From Polynucleobacter sp. MWH-UH19D (lineage in GTDB: Bacteria > Pseudomonadota > Gammaproteobacteria > Burkholderiales > Burkholderiaceae), in contig NZ_CP099571.1 in the NCBI RefSeq assembly GCF_040409795.1, positions 1,745,439 to 1,809,438 of the forward strand: a stretch of 64,000 bases of DNA, given 5' to 3'. Position numbers and translations under genes: made by a program. The notes under the pieces were generated by a model. It worked only from the letters and a program-made list of their open reading frames with translations, had not been told where the DNA came from and did not search any database. This document shows, one piece after another, positions 47,406 through 56,472 of this stretch; position 1 is the stretch's first letter, and every line of letters starts with the position of its first letter.

Positions 47406-50400
47406 TAAACCAATACCCTTTCAATACCACCTTGGTTTGCCTTAGCAACATAGTCTTGCATCCAATTATCACCAAGCAATTTTTGCGCCATCTCCACCAC
47501 AATGTAATCCGCAGTAGTCCCACTGTCAGCATTAAATCGTGACAAGCCTTGCAAGCAAGATGGGCAGCTAGTGAGCACCTTCACATCGCCCGTAAAGTCA
47601 CCTTTGCGTAAATCATTTGCGCTCTTCTCCATCTCGATTTGCTTACGGAAGCGAACTTGAGTAGAGATATCAGGACGTGTTACGGCCAAAGTTCCAGACT
47701 CACCACAGCAACGATCATTCTTAGCAATCGCTTTGCCGTCTTCCAACTGAATCAGCTCGTTAACCGTCTTCAAAGGATCTTGCAACTTCATCGGTGAGTG
47801 ACAAGGATCGTGATACATATACTTCACACCATTCACACCCGAGAGCTTCACACCCTTCTCCATCAGATACTCGTGAATATCAATAATGCGGCAACCCGGG
47901 AAGATCTGCTCAAACTGGTAGCCAGCAAGTTGGTCGTAGCATGTTCCACAAGACACCACGACTGTTTTGATATCCAGATAATTCAAAGTGTTAGCAACGC
48001 GGTGAAACAGTACGCGATTGTCTGTAATCATCTTCTCAGCTTTGTCAAAATCACCATTACCACGTTGCGGATAGCCGCAACAGAGATAACCTGGAGGCAA
48101 TACAGTTTGCACACCGACATTCCAAAGCATTGCTTGGGTAGCTAAACCTACTTGAGAAAATAAACGCTCCGAACCGCAGCCAGGGAAATAAAATACCGCC
48201 TCGCTATCAGCAAAAGTGATCTTCGGGTCACGAATGATAGGCACATAGTTCGCATCCTCAATATCCAGCAGGGCGCGCGCAGTCTTCTTAGGCAGATTAC
48301 CTGGCATCTTTTTATTCACAAAAAAGATAACTTGCTCTTTCACGCTTGGCTTACCTACTGTTGCAGGAGGATGTGCTGTTTGTTGTTTAGCAAACTTGCG
48401 CAATACATCATTACCAAGACGCTGCAATTTATAACCCCATCCAATCATTGTCTTACGCGCTAGGTGAATGGTGTCCGGGCTCGTTGCATTCAAGAAGAAC
48501 ATCGATGCTGCTGTTCCAGGGTTGAAGCGCTGTTGCCCCATCTTGCGCAATAAATTACGCATATTCATGGTGACATCACCAAAATCAATCTTGACGGGGC
48601 AAGGGGTTAAGCACTTATGGCATACGGTACAGTGCGCAGCAACGTCATCAAACATTTCCCAATGCCGAATCGAAACGCCGCGACGTGTTTGCTCTTCATA
48701 CAAGAAAGCTTCAATCAATAATGAGGTAGCTAAAATTTTGTCGCGTGGACTGTAGAGCAAGTTCGCACGTGGCACATGTGTTGAGCAAACTGGTTTGCAC
48801 TTTCCGCAACGCAAACAATCTTTGACGCTATCGGCAATCGCGCCAATATCGCTCTGCTGCATGATGATGGACTCGTGTCCCATTAAGCCGAAGCTAGGGG
48901 TATAAGCCATGCTCAAGTCAGCATGTGGCATGAGCTTACCTTTATTAAAGCGCCCTTCTGGATCCACACGATTTTTGTAACTGCGGAAATCCTTGAGCTC
49001 TGCTTCAGTTAGATACTCTAATTTTGTAATACCAATTCCGTGCTCACCAGAAATTACACCATCTAATGATCGCGCCAACTTCATAATGCGATCTACTGCA
49101 CGATGCGCATCTTGCAACATCTCGTAGTCATCCGAATTCACTGGAATATTCGTATGCACATTACCGTCACCCGCATGCATATGCAAAGCAACGAATACTC
49201 GCTTGCGCAAAATATTTTTATGAATAGCTTCTAGCTCATTCAAAATCGGCTCAAAAGCTAAGCCGCCAAAAATAATGCGCAACTTTGAACGCACTTCTTC
49301 TTTCCAAGAGGCGCGCAGACTGTAGTTTTGTAGTTGCGGAAAATAGACATCCATATGCGCAAGCCAATCAGACCAACGCATCCGTACTTTTGCAATTAAC
49401 TCTAAAGCTTGCTGAACACGGTCACCTAGGATCTCAGCCGTAGGAATTTCGTAATCTTCATCATTCTTTCCTAATGGCAATGCACTCTTCTTTAGGAAGG
49501 CTTCGAGACCATCCAAGACTTGAAGCTTATTCTTAAGCGAGAGTTCAATATTGATTCGATCAATACCATCGGTGTACTCTCCCATACGTGGCAATGGAAT
49601 CACCACGTCTTCATTGATCTTGAATGCATTGGTATGCCGCGCAATTGCTGCTGTTCGGGCGCGATCTAGCCAAAACTTCTTACGGGCATCGGCACTTACG
49701 GCTACAAAACCCTCACCAACTCGCAAGTTGGCCATACGCACTACTTCACTCGTTGCTGCTGCAACTGCCTCTTCGTCGTCACCAGCGATATCGCCAATCA
49801 GCACCATCTTAGGCAAACTATTGCGCTTGGATTTTGTTGAATAACCAACTGCACGCAAGTAACGATCATCTAAATGCTCAAGACCAGCCAAGATTGGACC
49901 GCCTTGCTTACTTAGTGTCTCTAGGTAAGCCTTAATCTCAACGATGCTTGGAATTGCTTCACGTGCTTGACCGAAAAACTCTAGGCAGACAGTGCGCATG
50001 TATTTGGGCATACGATGTAAAACCCAAGTTGCACTTGTAATTAAACCATCACAACCTTCTTTTTGTACCCCAGGTAAGCCAGCTAAAAACTTATCGGTAA
50101 CGTCTTTACCAAGGCCTTCTTTACGAAAACGTTTACCTTCTACCTCTAATATCTCCGTCTTCAAAATACGTTGGCCAGGCTCACTATTACCATCTGACCA
50201 AGTCAATTGAAAGCGAACTTTTTCAACATCATGAATCTTGCCAAGGTTATGCTCAAGGCGTTCTACATCAAGCCAGTTACCTTGTGGATCTACCATGCGC
50301 CAGCTGGCTAAGTTATCAAGAGCAGTGCCCCACAAAACAGCTTTCTTACCACCTGCGTTCATGGCGATATTGCCACCAATACAACTTGCATCAGCCGAAG

Positions 50401-51244
50401 TAGGATCGACAGCAAACACCAAGCCCGCATGCTCAGCAGCATCGGATACGCGACGCGTTACGACACCAGCGCCCGTGAAGATCGTTGAAACCTCATGATC
50501 GACACCCGGCAATTGCTTACTTTTAACACCGTCAATTTGTTGCAGCTTTTCGGTGTTGATCACAGCCGACATGGCGTACAAGGGAATTGCACCGCCCGTA
50601 TAGCCTGTGCCTCCCCCGCGCGGAATAATCGTCAAACCTAGTTCCACACAAGCCTTTACCAAGCCAGGGATTTCAGATTCATAGTCTGGCTTAAGGACAA
50701 CCAAAGGAAACTCAACGCGCCAGTCGGTTGCGTCAGTCACGTGTGCGGCACGCGATACACCATCAAAACAAATGTTGTCACTCGCAGTGTGACGGCCTAA
50801 TTTTTTTCGAGCGCGCTTGCGAATTTGCTCAACTTCCTTAAAGCCGTTCTCAAAATTTTCAATGGCACGATAAGCGGCATTTAATAAAACTTCTACTTGT
50901 TCAGCAGAGTCGCCGCTGTTTCGCTTCTTCACTTCGCCCAGGCGGTGCCACAAAGCATCAATTAGTTGCTTACGACGATTGGGGTTATCAAGCAAGTCAT
51001 CCTGCAAGAAGGGATTACGTTGAACTACCCAAATATCCCCAAGGATTTCAAACAACATGCGAGCTGAGCGACCAGTCCTACGAACGCCGCGCAAATCATT
51101 TAATACACGCCATGACTCCTCGCCCAAAAGGCGAATCACAATCTCACGATCGGAAAATGAGGTGTAGTTGTAGGGAATTTCTCGAAGCCTGGGCGAGCCC
51201 GCTTCAAAATCCTGCAACTGGTTTAAAGCCAATGGTGCGTTCAT
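47405..51244 (-). CDS. Giant DUF3683-type FAD / 4Fe-4S oxidoreductase (D-lactate/glycolate dehydrogenase-like)
   Basis: A 1279-residue protein fusing five parts: a short N-terminal DUF3683 region (residues 1-150), an FAD_binding_4 domain (about 175-400, [18 protein letters not shown]), an FAD-oxidase C-terminal domain (about 450-800, [26 protein letters not shown]), two 4Fe-4S motifs ([23 protein letters not shown] near 840-920) and two CCG-type Cys domains (FPGCGSERL...CCGYPQ; SCGTCYD...HDPCH...CCGESG). The plan fits glycolate or D-lactate/2-hydroxyglutarate dehydrogenases collapsed into one chain. Likely a membrane-associated quinone-reducing enzyme; substrate not determined. Conserved in betaproteobacteria upstream of ubiE. 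Confidence 0.9.
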   Translation of the reverse strand: MNAPLALNQLQDFEAGSPRLREIPYNYTSFSDREIVIRLLGEESWRVLNDLRGVRRTGRSARMLFEILGDIWVVQRNPFLQDDLLDNPNRRKQLIDALWHRLGEVKKRNSGDSAEQVEVLLNAAYRAIENFENGFKEVEQIRKRARKKLGRHTASDNICFDGVSRAAHVTDATDWRVEFPLVVLKPDYESEIPGLVKACVELGLTIIPRGGGTGYTGGAIPLYAMSAVINTEKLQQIDGVKSKQLPGVDHEVSTIFTGAGVVTRRVSDAAEHAGLVFAVDPTSADASCIGGNIAMNAGGKKAVLWGTALDNLASWRMVDPQGNWLDVERLEHNLGKIHDVEKVRFQLTWSDGNSEPGQRILKTEILEVEGKRFRKEGLGKDVTDKFLAGLPGVQKEGCDGLITSATWVLHRMPKYMRTVCLEFFGQAREAIPSIVEIKAYLETLSKQGGPILAGLEHLDDRYLRAVGYSTKSKRNSLPKMVLIGDIAGDDEEAVAAATSEVVRMANLRVGEGFVAVSADARKKFWLDRARTAAIARHTNAFKINEDVVIPLPRMGEYTDGIDRINIELSLKNKLQVLDGLEAFLKKSALPLGKNDEDYEIPTAEILGDRVQQALELIAKVRMRWSDWLAHMDVYFPQLQNYSLRASWKEEVRSKLRIIFGGLAFEPILNELEAIHKNILRKRVFVALHMHAGDGNVHTNIPVNSDDYEMLQDAHRAVDRIMKLARSLDGVISGEHGIGITKLEYLTEAELKDFRSYKNRVDPEGRFNKGKLMPHADLSMAYTPSFGLMGHESIIMQQSDIGAIADSVKDCLRCGKCKPVCSTHVPRANLLYSPRDKILATSLLIEAFLYEEQTRRGVSIRHWEMFDDVAAHCTVCHKCLTPCPVKIDFGDVTMNMRNLLRKMGQQRFNPGTAASMFFLNATSPDTIHLARKTMIGWGYKLQRLGNDVLRKFAKQQTAHPPATVGKPSVKEQVIFFVNKKMPGNLPKKTARALLDIEDANYVPIIRDPKITFADSEAVFYFPGCGSERLFSQVGLATQAMLWNVGVQTVLPPGYLCCGYPQRGNGDFDKAEKMITDNRVLFHRVANTLNYLDIKTVVVSCGTCYDQLAGYQFEQIFPGCRIIDIHEYLMEKGVKLSGVNGVKYMYHDPCHSPMKLQDPLKTVNELIQLEDGKAIAKNDRCCGESGTLAVTRPDISTQVRFRKQIEMEKSANDLRKGDFTGDVKVLTSCPSCLQGLSRFNADSGTTADYIVVEMAQKLLGDNWMQDYVAKANQGGIERVLV

Positions 51245-51280
51245 ATCGACATATTTGATAAATATGCATTTTAATTGAGC

Positions 51281-51324
51281 TACCTCGATACTGGCAGGAA
51301 ACCAAGAAAGTTGCCGACGAGGTA
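51281..51324. promoter_or_regulatory. Inverted repeat in the divergent oxidoreductase/ilvA region
   Basis: TACCTCG (51281-51287) and CGAGGTA (51318-51324) are perfect arms enclosing an inner GGCA/TGCC pair. TATATAA (51324-51330), a possible -10 element toward ilvA, adjoins it. The whole 134-bp gap must hold both promoters. No regulator is assigned. Confidence 0.4.
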
Positions 51325-51378
51325 TATAAACCCCTGAAAATCTAAGGGCTTAGAGCCTATCCGTGGTACGCTCATTGG

Positions 51379-52899
51379 ATGGCAACGAACTATTTAAAGA
51401 AAATTTTATCGGCTCGCGTCTACGACGTGGCGAGAGAAACCGAGCTTCAATTCGCCCCAGAATTGAGCAAACGTTTGGGCAACCAAGTTTTACTCAAAAG
51501 GGAAGATAACCAGCCAGTCTTCTCATTCAAACTCCGAGGCGCTTACAACAAAATGGCGCATTTAACGCCAGAAGCCTTAAAACGTGGCGTTATCGCTGCT
51601 TCAGCAGGCAACCATGCTCAAGGTGTCGCACTAGCGGCGGCAAAAATGAAATGCAATGCCGTCATTGTGATGCCAGTAACTACACCAAGCGTCAAAATTG
51701 ATGCCGTTAAATCCAGAGGCGGATCTTGGGTAGAAGTTATTTTGCATGGGGAATCCTATAGCGATGCCTTTCAATACTCAGAGCTTGTAGCTAAAAAACG
51801 TGGTCTCACTTTCGTTCACCCTTTTGATGATCCAGATGTGATTGCAGGCCAGGGCACTATTGCTCAAGAAATTTTTACGCAGCATACAAAGCCAATCGAT
51901 GCCGTCTTTGTTGCTATCGGCGGTGGTGGACTGATTGCAGGTATTGGCGAATACGTTAAAGCCGTTAGTCCAAATACCAAAGTCATTGGCGTTCAAGCAT
52001 CTGACTCCGATGCAATGAATCAATCGCTCAAAGCCAATAAACGCATTGAGATGAAAGATGTTGGACTATTCTCAGATGGCACTGCTGTCAAATTAGTTGG
52101 CAAAGAAACATTTCGTATATGTAAAAAAGTTGTTGATGAAATCGTTACGGTTGATACTGATGAAATCTGCGCAGCGATTAACGATGTCTTTACTGATACT
52201 CGAAGCATCCTTGAGCCAGCAGGTGCCTTAGCTATTGCCGGTATGAAGAAGTATGTGGAGAAAAAACGCATCAAGAAAAAAACTCTTGTTGCGGTTGCTT
52301 GTGGCGCCAATATGAATTTTAGTCGCCTGCGCTTCGTTGCAGAAAGAGCTGACGTAGGCGAATTCCGCGAGGCAGTGTTTGCGGTCACTATTCCAGAAGA
52401 GCGCGGGTCATTTAAGCGCTTTTGTGAATTACTTGGAAAGCGTAACGTCACAGAATTTAACTATCGCATCGGCGACCAAAGCGAAGCACATATTTTTGTG
52501 GGGATCAGCACTCAAAAAGCCGGTGATAGCGATGCAATTGCAAAGCATTTCCGCAAAGCAAAATTTGCAACCATTGATCTGACGCATGATGAATTAGCCA
52601 AATCTCATTTACGCCATATGGTGGGCGGTCACTCAGCCTTAGCAAAAGATGAGCTACTTTATCGCTTCGAATTTCCTGAGCGTCCAGGCGCATTAATGAA
52701 GTTTTTAACTAGCATGGCACCGAATTGGAACATTAGCCTTTTCCACTACCGGAATCACGGCGCTGACTACGGCCGTATTTTGGTTGGCATCCAAGTTCCA
52801 AAAAATGAGCAGAAGAAATTCCAGAAATTCCTAGCAACCCTAGGCTATCCACATTGGGATGAAAGCAATAACCCTGCTTATCGCTTATTCTTGAAATAA
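51379..52899 (+). CDS. ilvA: L-threonine ammonia-lyase, biosynthetic
   Basis: A 506-residue PLP enzyme. The PLP lysine is in FSFKLRGAYNKM, the phosphate loop is VAIGGGGLIAG, and SAGNHAQGVALAA is the conserved substrate loop. Two ACT-like regulatory domains close the protein (about 330-410 and 425-506), meaning isoleucine feedback control. It starts isoleucine synthesis. Divergent from the giant oxidoreductase; followed after 2 nt by a 5'-nucleotidase. Confidence 0.97.
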   Translation: MATNYLKKILSARVYDVARETELQFAPELSKRLGNQVLLKREDNQPVFSFKLRGAYNKMAHLTPEALKRGVIAASAGNHAQGVALAAAKMKCNAVIVMPVTTPSVKIDAVKSRGGSWVEVILHGESYSDAFQYSELVAKKRGLTFVHPFDDPDVIAGQGTIAQEIFTQHTKPIDAVFVAIGGGGLIAGIGEYVKAVSPNTKVIGVQASDSDAMNQSLKANKRIEMKDVGLFSDGTAVKLVGKETFRICKKVVDEIVTVDTDEICAAINDVFTDTRSILEPAGALAIAGMKKYVEKKRIKKKTLVAVACGANMNFSRLRFVAERADVGEFREAVFAVTIPEERGSFKRFCELLGKRNVTEFNYRIGDQSEAHIFVGISTQKAGDSDAIAKHFRKAKFATIDLTHDELAKSHLRHMVGGHSALAKDELLYRFEFPERPGALMKFLTSMAPNWNISLFHYRNHGADYGRILVGIQVPKNEQKKFQKFLATLGYPHWDESNNPAYRLFLK

Positions 52900-52901
52900 C
52901 C

Positions 52902-53816
52902 ATGTCTTACACGCTCACCGGAAAACTTGTCGTCGCGATCTCATCGCGCGCCTTGTTTGATTTCGAAGAAGAAAATCGCATCTTCGAATCCGCTGATGAC
53001 AGTGCTTACATGAAGCTTCAGCTTGAGCGCTTAGGTATTGCCGCGCAAACGGGCGTTGCTTTTCCGCTGGTTAAGAAATTATTAGCGTTTAATGAAGCAG
53101 GCGAACAACGAGTCGAGGTAGTCATACTCTCTCGCAACGATCCCGTAAGCGGTTTAAGAGTATTCCGCTCTGCCGAACATCACGGCCTTCATCTTGAGCG
53201 CGGAGTTTTTACAAGAGGACGTCCGCCATACCACTACCTGCGGTCTTTGCATGCCAATCTGTTTTTATCGGCAAATGAGGATGATGTCAGAGCAACTATC
53301 GATGCTGGCTTCCCAGCGGCAAGAGTGTTCCCAGAATCTAGCAAGATTGCCGAGTCACATCCCAATGAAATTCGCATTGCATTTGACGGTGACGCAGTAC
53401 TGTTCTCAGATGAAGCGGAGCAAGTATTCCAGAATAAAGGTCTTGAAGCTTTTGTCGACCACGAAAGCAAAAAGGTGGACATACCTTTGCCACCCGGCCC
53501 ATTCAAGCCCCTGCTAGAAGCGTTACACAGGCTGCAACGCTCGACCAGCGAGAATGGTATGCGCATTCGTACTGCTTTGGTTACTGCACGTTCAGCTCCT
53601 GCACATGAACGTGCTATTCGCACCTTAATGGCCTGGGGCATAGATGTGGATGAGGCCATGTTTCTGGGCGGTTTATCCAAGAGTGAATTTTTGAGAGAGT
53701 TTGAACCAGACTTTTTCTTTGATGATCAAACGGGTCATTGCCAATCAGCCGCTTCTGTTGCACCAACAGGACACGTAGTCTCTGGCGTTTCCAATCAACC
53801 AAAAGTTCATAAGTAA
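52902..53816 (+). CDS. 5'-nucleotidase (PF06189 family)
   Basis: A 304-residue soluble protein of the 5'-nucleotidase family related to eukaryotic cytosolic cN-I. LVVAISSRALFDFEEENRIF and VEVVILSRNDPVSGLRVF carry the N-terminal motifs; RIAFDGDAVLFSDEAE holds the catalytic Asp pair of the HAD fold (FDGDAV) near residue 165. FFFDDQTGHCQSA is the last acidic motif. It removes phosphate from nucleoside monophosphates. Tight spacing to ilvA (2 nt) and queF (2 nt) implies one transcript. Confidence 0.88.
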   Translation: MSYTLTGKLVVAISSRALFDFEEENRIFESADDSAYMKLQLERLGIAAQTGVAFPLVKKLLAFNEAGEQRVEVVILSRNDPVSGLRVFRSAEHHGLHLERGVFTRGRPPYHYLRSLHANLFLSANEDDVRATIDAGFPAARVFPESSKIAESHPNEIRIAFDGDAVLFSDEAEQVFQNKGLEAFVDHESKKVDIPLPPGPFKPLLEALHRLQRSTSENGMRIRTALVTARSAPAHERAIRTLMAWGIDVDEAMFLGGLSKSEFLREFEPDFFFDDQTGHCQSAASVAPTGHVVSGVSNQPKVHK

Positions 53817-53818
53817 GT

Positions 53819-54646
53819 ATGGCGATACTTTCACTTGGGCAAGCAACTCAATATCCAGATCAATATGATCCAAGTTTGCTATTTCCCATCCCTAGAGCAG
53901 AGAATCGCGCCAAACTTGGCTTCAAAGATAGTCAAGCGCTGCCATTCGTAGGCGTTGATATTTGGAATGCTTTTGAACTCAGTTGGCTCAATAAAAAAGG
54001 GAAGCCTCAAATCGCACTCGCTGAGTTTCAGATTCCAGCCGACTCACCCAACATGATTGAATCTAAATCATTCAAGCTTTATCTAAACAGCCTAAACAAC
54101 ACGCACTTTGCAGATGAACATCAGCTTCGCGAACTCCTCATTAAAGATCTTTCTGCTGTTGCAGGAAGCAAAATCACAATACGCATTCAAGCGACTGAAG
54201 CCGTAGCCAAAAAAGGCATGCAAGAAATGTCTGGCGTTTTGCTCGATAGACTCGATATTGAAGTCGACCCAAATTTACCTGCAGATCCAAACTTACTGGG
54301 TATCAATGAGTCCTTTGGCCCAATAGAGCAATGTCTAGTTTCTCATTTGTTGAAATCGAACTGCCCCGTTACAGGCCAACCCGATTGGGCCAGCGTTCAA
54401 ATTCGGTATCAAGGTCGACCCATTCTGGAAGAAGGTTTATTACGCTACCTCATTGGCTTTAGACAATTGGGTGAATTTCATGAGCACTGTGTTGAAACGA
54501 TCTTCACCGATATCAAACGACAATGCAAACCAGAAAAATTGTCTGTGTATGCGCGCTATACTCGACGCGGTGGTTTAGATATCAATCCATTTAGAACAGA
54601 TTACAACTCGCCTTGGCCCGACAACATTCGCCATGCTCGGCAATAA
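53819..54646 (+). CDS. queF: NADPH-dependent 7-cyano-7-deazaguanine reductase (two-domain QueF)
   Basis: A 275-residue T-fold enzyme of the long, unimodal type as in E. coli (282 aa). The catalytic cysteine is in SNCPVTGQPDWASV; ESKSFKLYLNSLNNT is the NADPH-binding QueF motif. It makes preQ1 for queuosine in tRNA. GTG/ATG start and a two-nt gap tie it to the gene before. A strong terminator follows. Confidence 0.96.
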   Translation: MAILSLGQATQYPDQYDPSLLFPIPRAENRAKLGFKDSQALPFVGVDIWNAFELSWLNKKGKPQIALAEFQIPADSPNMIESKSFKLYLNSLNNTHFADEHQLRELLIKDLSAVAGSKITIRIQATEAVAKKGMQEMSGVLLDRLDIEVDPNLPADPNLLGINESFGPIEQCLVSHLLKSNCPVTGQPDWASVQIRYQGRPILEEGLLRYLIGFRQLGEFHEHCVETIFTDIKRQCKPEKLSVYARYTRRGGLDINPFRTDYNSPWPDNIRHARQ

Positions 54647-54650
54647 ATAA

Positions 54651-54682
54651 AAAACCCCTCTAGAAATTTTCTGAGGGGTTTT
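54651..54682. terminator. Bidirectional intrinsic terminator between queF and ssb
   Basis: AAAACCCCTC (54651-54660) and GAGGGGTTTT (54673-54682) form a 10-bp perfect stem with a 12-nt loop, flanked by TTTC on the plus side and by an A-run giving T on the minus side. It ends both the ilvA-queF and the MFS-ssb transcripts. Confidence 0.9.
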
Positions 54683-54725
54683 TCTTATCAGTCATCAATC
54701 ACTTAAATGACTTCTTGGTTTTCGC

Positions 54726-55178
54726 TTAAAACGGAATATCGTCATCCATCGCGCCTAATGAGGCAGCATTAGAAGCCGCTGGAGCTGGCTGCTCAGTAGA
54801 CTTAGAACGACTATAGCTCTCGCCACTATCGCCACCACCAACTGGCTTGCCACCAAGCATTTGCATCGTTTCGGCAACGATTTCTGTGGAATATTTTTCT
54901 TGACCACTCGCATCGGTCCATTTACGTGTACGTAAACGACCCTCTACATAAACCTGAGAACCTTTTTTAAGGTACTGACCCGCAATCTCTGCAAGCTTGC
55001 CAAAGAAGGCAACACGATGCCATTCTGTGGTTTCTTTCATTTCGCCTGTTTGCTTATCTTTGTAGCGGTCTGAGGTTGCTACTGAAATATTGGTAACTGC
55101 GTCGCCGCTTGGCATATAACGCGTTTCTGGATCGCGCCCAACGTTACCTACGATGATGACCTTATTTACCGAAGCCAT
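54726..55178 (-). CDS. ssb: Single-stranded DNA-binding protein
   Basis: A 150-residue SSB. The OB fold covers residues 1-110 ([40 protein letters not shown]); a flexible Gly/Ser linker leads to the acidic tip MDDDIPF, which binds partner proteins. A GGGAGA ribosome-binding site precedes the ATG. It is downstream of an MFS gene and divergent partner uvrA, a frequent order in betaproteobacteria. Confidence 0.97.
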   Translation of the reverse strand: MASVNKVIIVGNVGRDPETRYMPSGDAVTNISVATSDRYKDKQTGEMKETTEWHRVAFFGKLAEIAGQYLKKGSQVYVEGRLRTRKWTDASGQEKYSTEIVAETMQMLGGKPVGGGDSGESYSRSKSTEQPAPAASNAASLGAMDDDIPF

Positions 55179-55268
55179 GTTGTCTCCCGAAGAAAATACT
55201 ACTGTTATTGCTACTAAAAAATTGCTTTAATTAAAACGATAAAGCTACGGCTGTGTCTTGGTAACGAA

Positions 55269-56435
55269 TTACTTTGAACTTGTTGCTTTCGCTGGCATTT
55301 CGCCCATCGACCATGCAATTATAAGCCAGCACACTAAGAGCGCGAGGCCCATCGTAAAGACCGATAAATCACCATGGCTATCCATGAGATAACCCCCTAC
55401 AGCCGCTCCAGAAAATAATCCAATCGACTGAGTAGTGTTATACACACCCAGCGCCGTGCCCTTAGATTCTTTTGCAAATCGTGACACTAAAGAAGGTTGT
55501 AAAGCCTCTAATAAATTAAATCCTACGAAGTAAATTAAAAGCGCAACAGCGATCGACATTACAGAAGATGTTTTGGTAAACAAAAATTCTGCGACTAATA
55601 ACAATCCGATTGCCAATAACAGGATGGTGCGCAATTTTTGTTTCTTCTCGCCAAAAATTAAAATGGGTGCCATTAGAAAAAATGACAACAACACTACTGG
55701 CAAATAAATTTCCCAATGCGATGCCAGGGGTAGACCTGCTTGAACTAACAAACGTGGTACCACTAAAAACATCGCAACCTGTGTTGCGTGAAGAACAAAT
55801 ACACCTAAATTGAGACGCATTAACTCAGGGCGTAAAAAAACTTCTTTTAACGAAGCTTGTTGAGTATTTGACGCTGGTTTATTGCTTGGTAATACAAAGT
55901 GTGTCACTAGCATCGCGGCAACGCCCAAGATTGCGAGGACAATAAAAATTCCACTCAAACTAATCAAGCGATAGATTGGCGCAGCAATCACCAGAGATAA
56001 AGCAAATGACAGAGCAATACTGCCGCCCACCAAGGCCATCGCTCGAGTCCGAACCTGTTCGCGCGTAAGATCTGCAACCCATGCAGAAATTGCAGCCGAT
56101 ACCGCACCTGCACCCATAATTCCACGGCCAATCGCAATCCAGAGCAAATTATCCTGAGCGGCACAAATTAGGGCGCCAGCGACAAACAAAGAAAGACCCC
56201 AAAGCACTACAGGCTTGCGCCCAATACGGTCAGAAAGACGCCCCAAGGGGATGTAAAAGCAGGCCTGAACAATATTAAAAATGCCGAGGGCCAAGCCCAC
56301 CCATAGGGCATGCTCCCCACCTGGTAAGCCGCGTGCATGAATACTAAAAACCGGCAAGAGCAGGAAAAGGCCCAACATTCGCAAGCCAAATATGCCTGCT
56401 AAAGCCAGAGTGGAGCGAAGTTCAGAAGGATTCAT
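55269..56435 (-). CDS. Major facilitator superfamily transporter
   Basis: A 388-residue protein with twelve predicted helices. LGRLSDRIGRKPVVLWGLSL is the MFS signature between helices 2 and 3. YajR/drug-efflux-like in overall pattern, but the substrate is unknown. It is found between uvrA and ssb in many betaproteobacteria. A 90-nt gap to ssb has no strong terminator, so both may share a transcript. Confidence 0.88.
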   Translation of the reverse strand: MNPSELRSTLALAGIFGLRMLGLFLLLPVFSIHARGLPGGEHALWVGLALGIFNIVQACFYIPLGRLSDRIGRKPVVLWGLSLFVAGALICAAQDNLLWIAIGRGIMGAGAVSAAISAWVADLTREQVRTRAMALVGGSIALSFALSLVIAAPIYRLISLSGIFIVLAILGVAAMLVTHFVLPSNKPASNTQQASLKEVFLRPELMRLNLGVFVLHATQVAMFLVVPRLLVQAGLPLASHWEIYLPVVLLSFFLMAPILIFGEKKQKLRTILLLAIGLLLVAEFLFTKTSSVMSIAVALLIYFVGFNLLEALQPSLVSRFAKESKGTALGVYNTTQSIGLFSGAAVGGYLMDSHGDLSVFTMGLALLVCWLIIAWSMGEMPAKATSSK

Positions 56436-56472
56436 GGGAAAGAGCTATATTAACAAGTTACGCTAAAAAATC

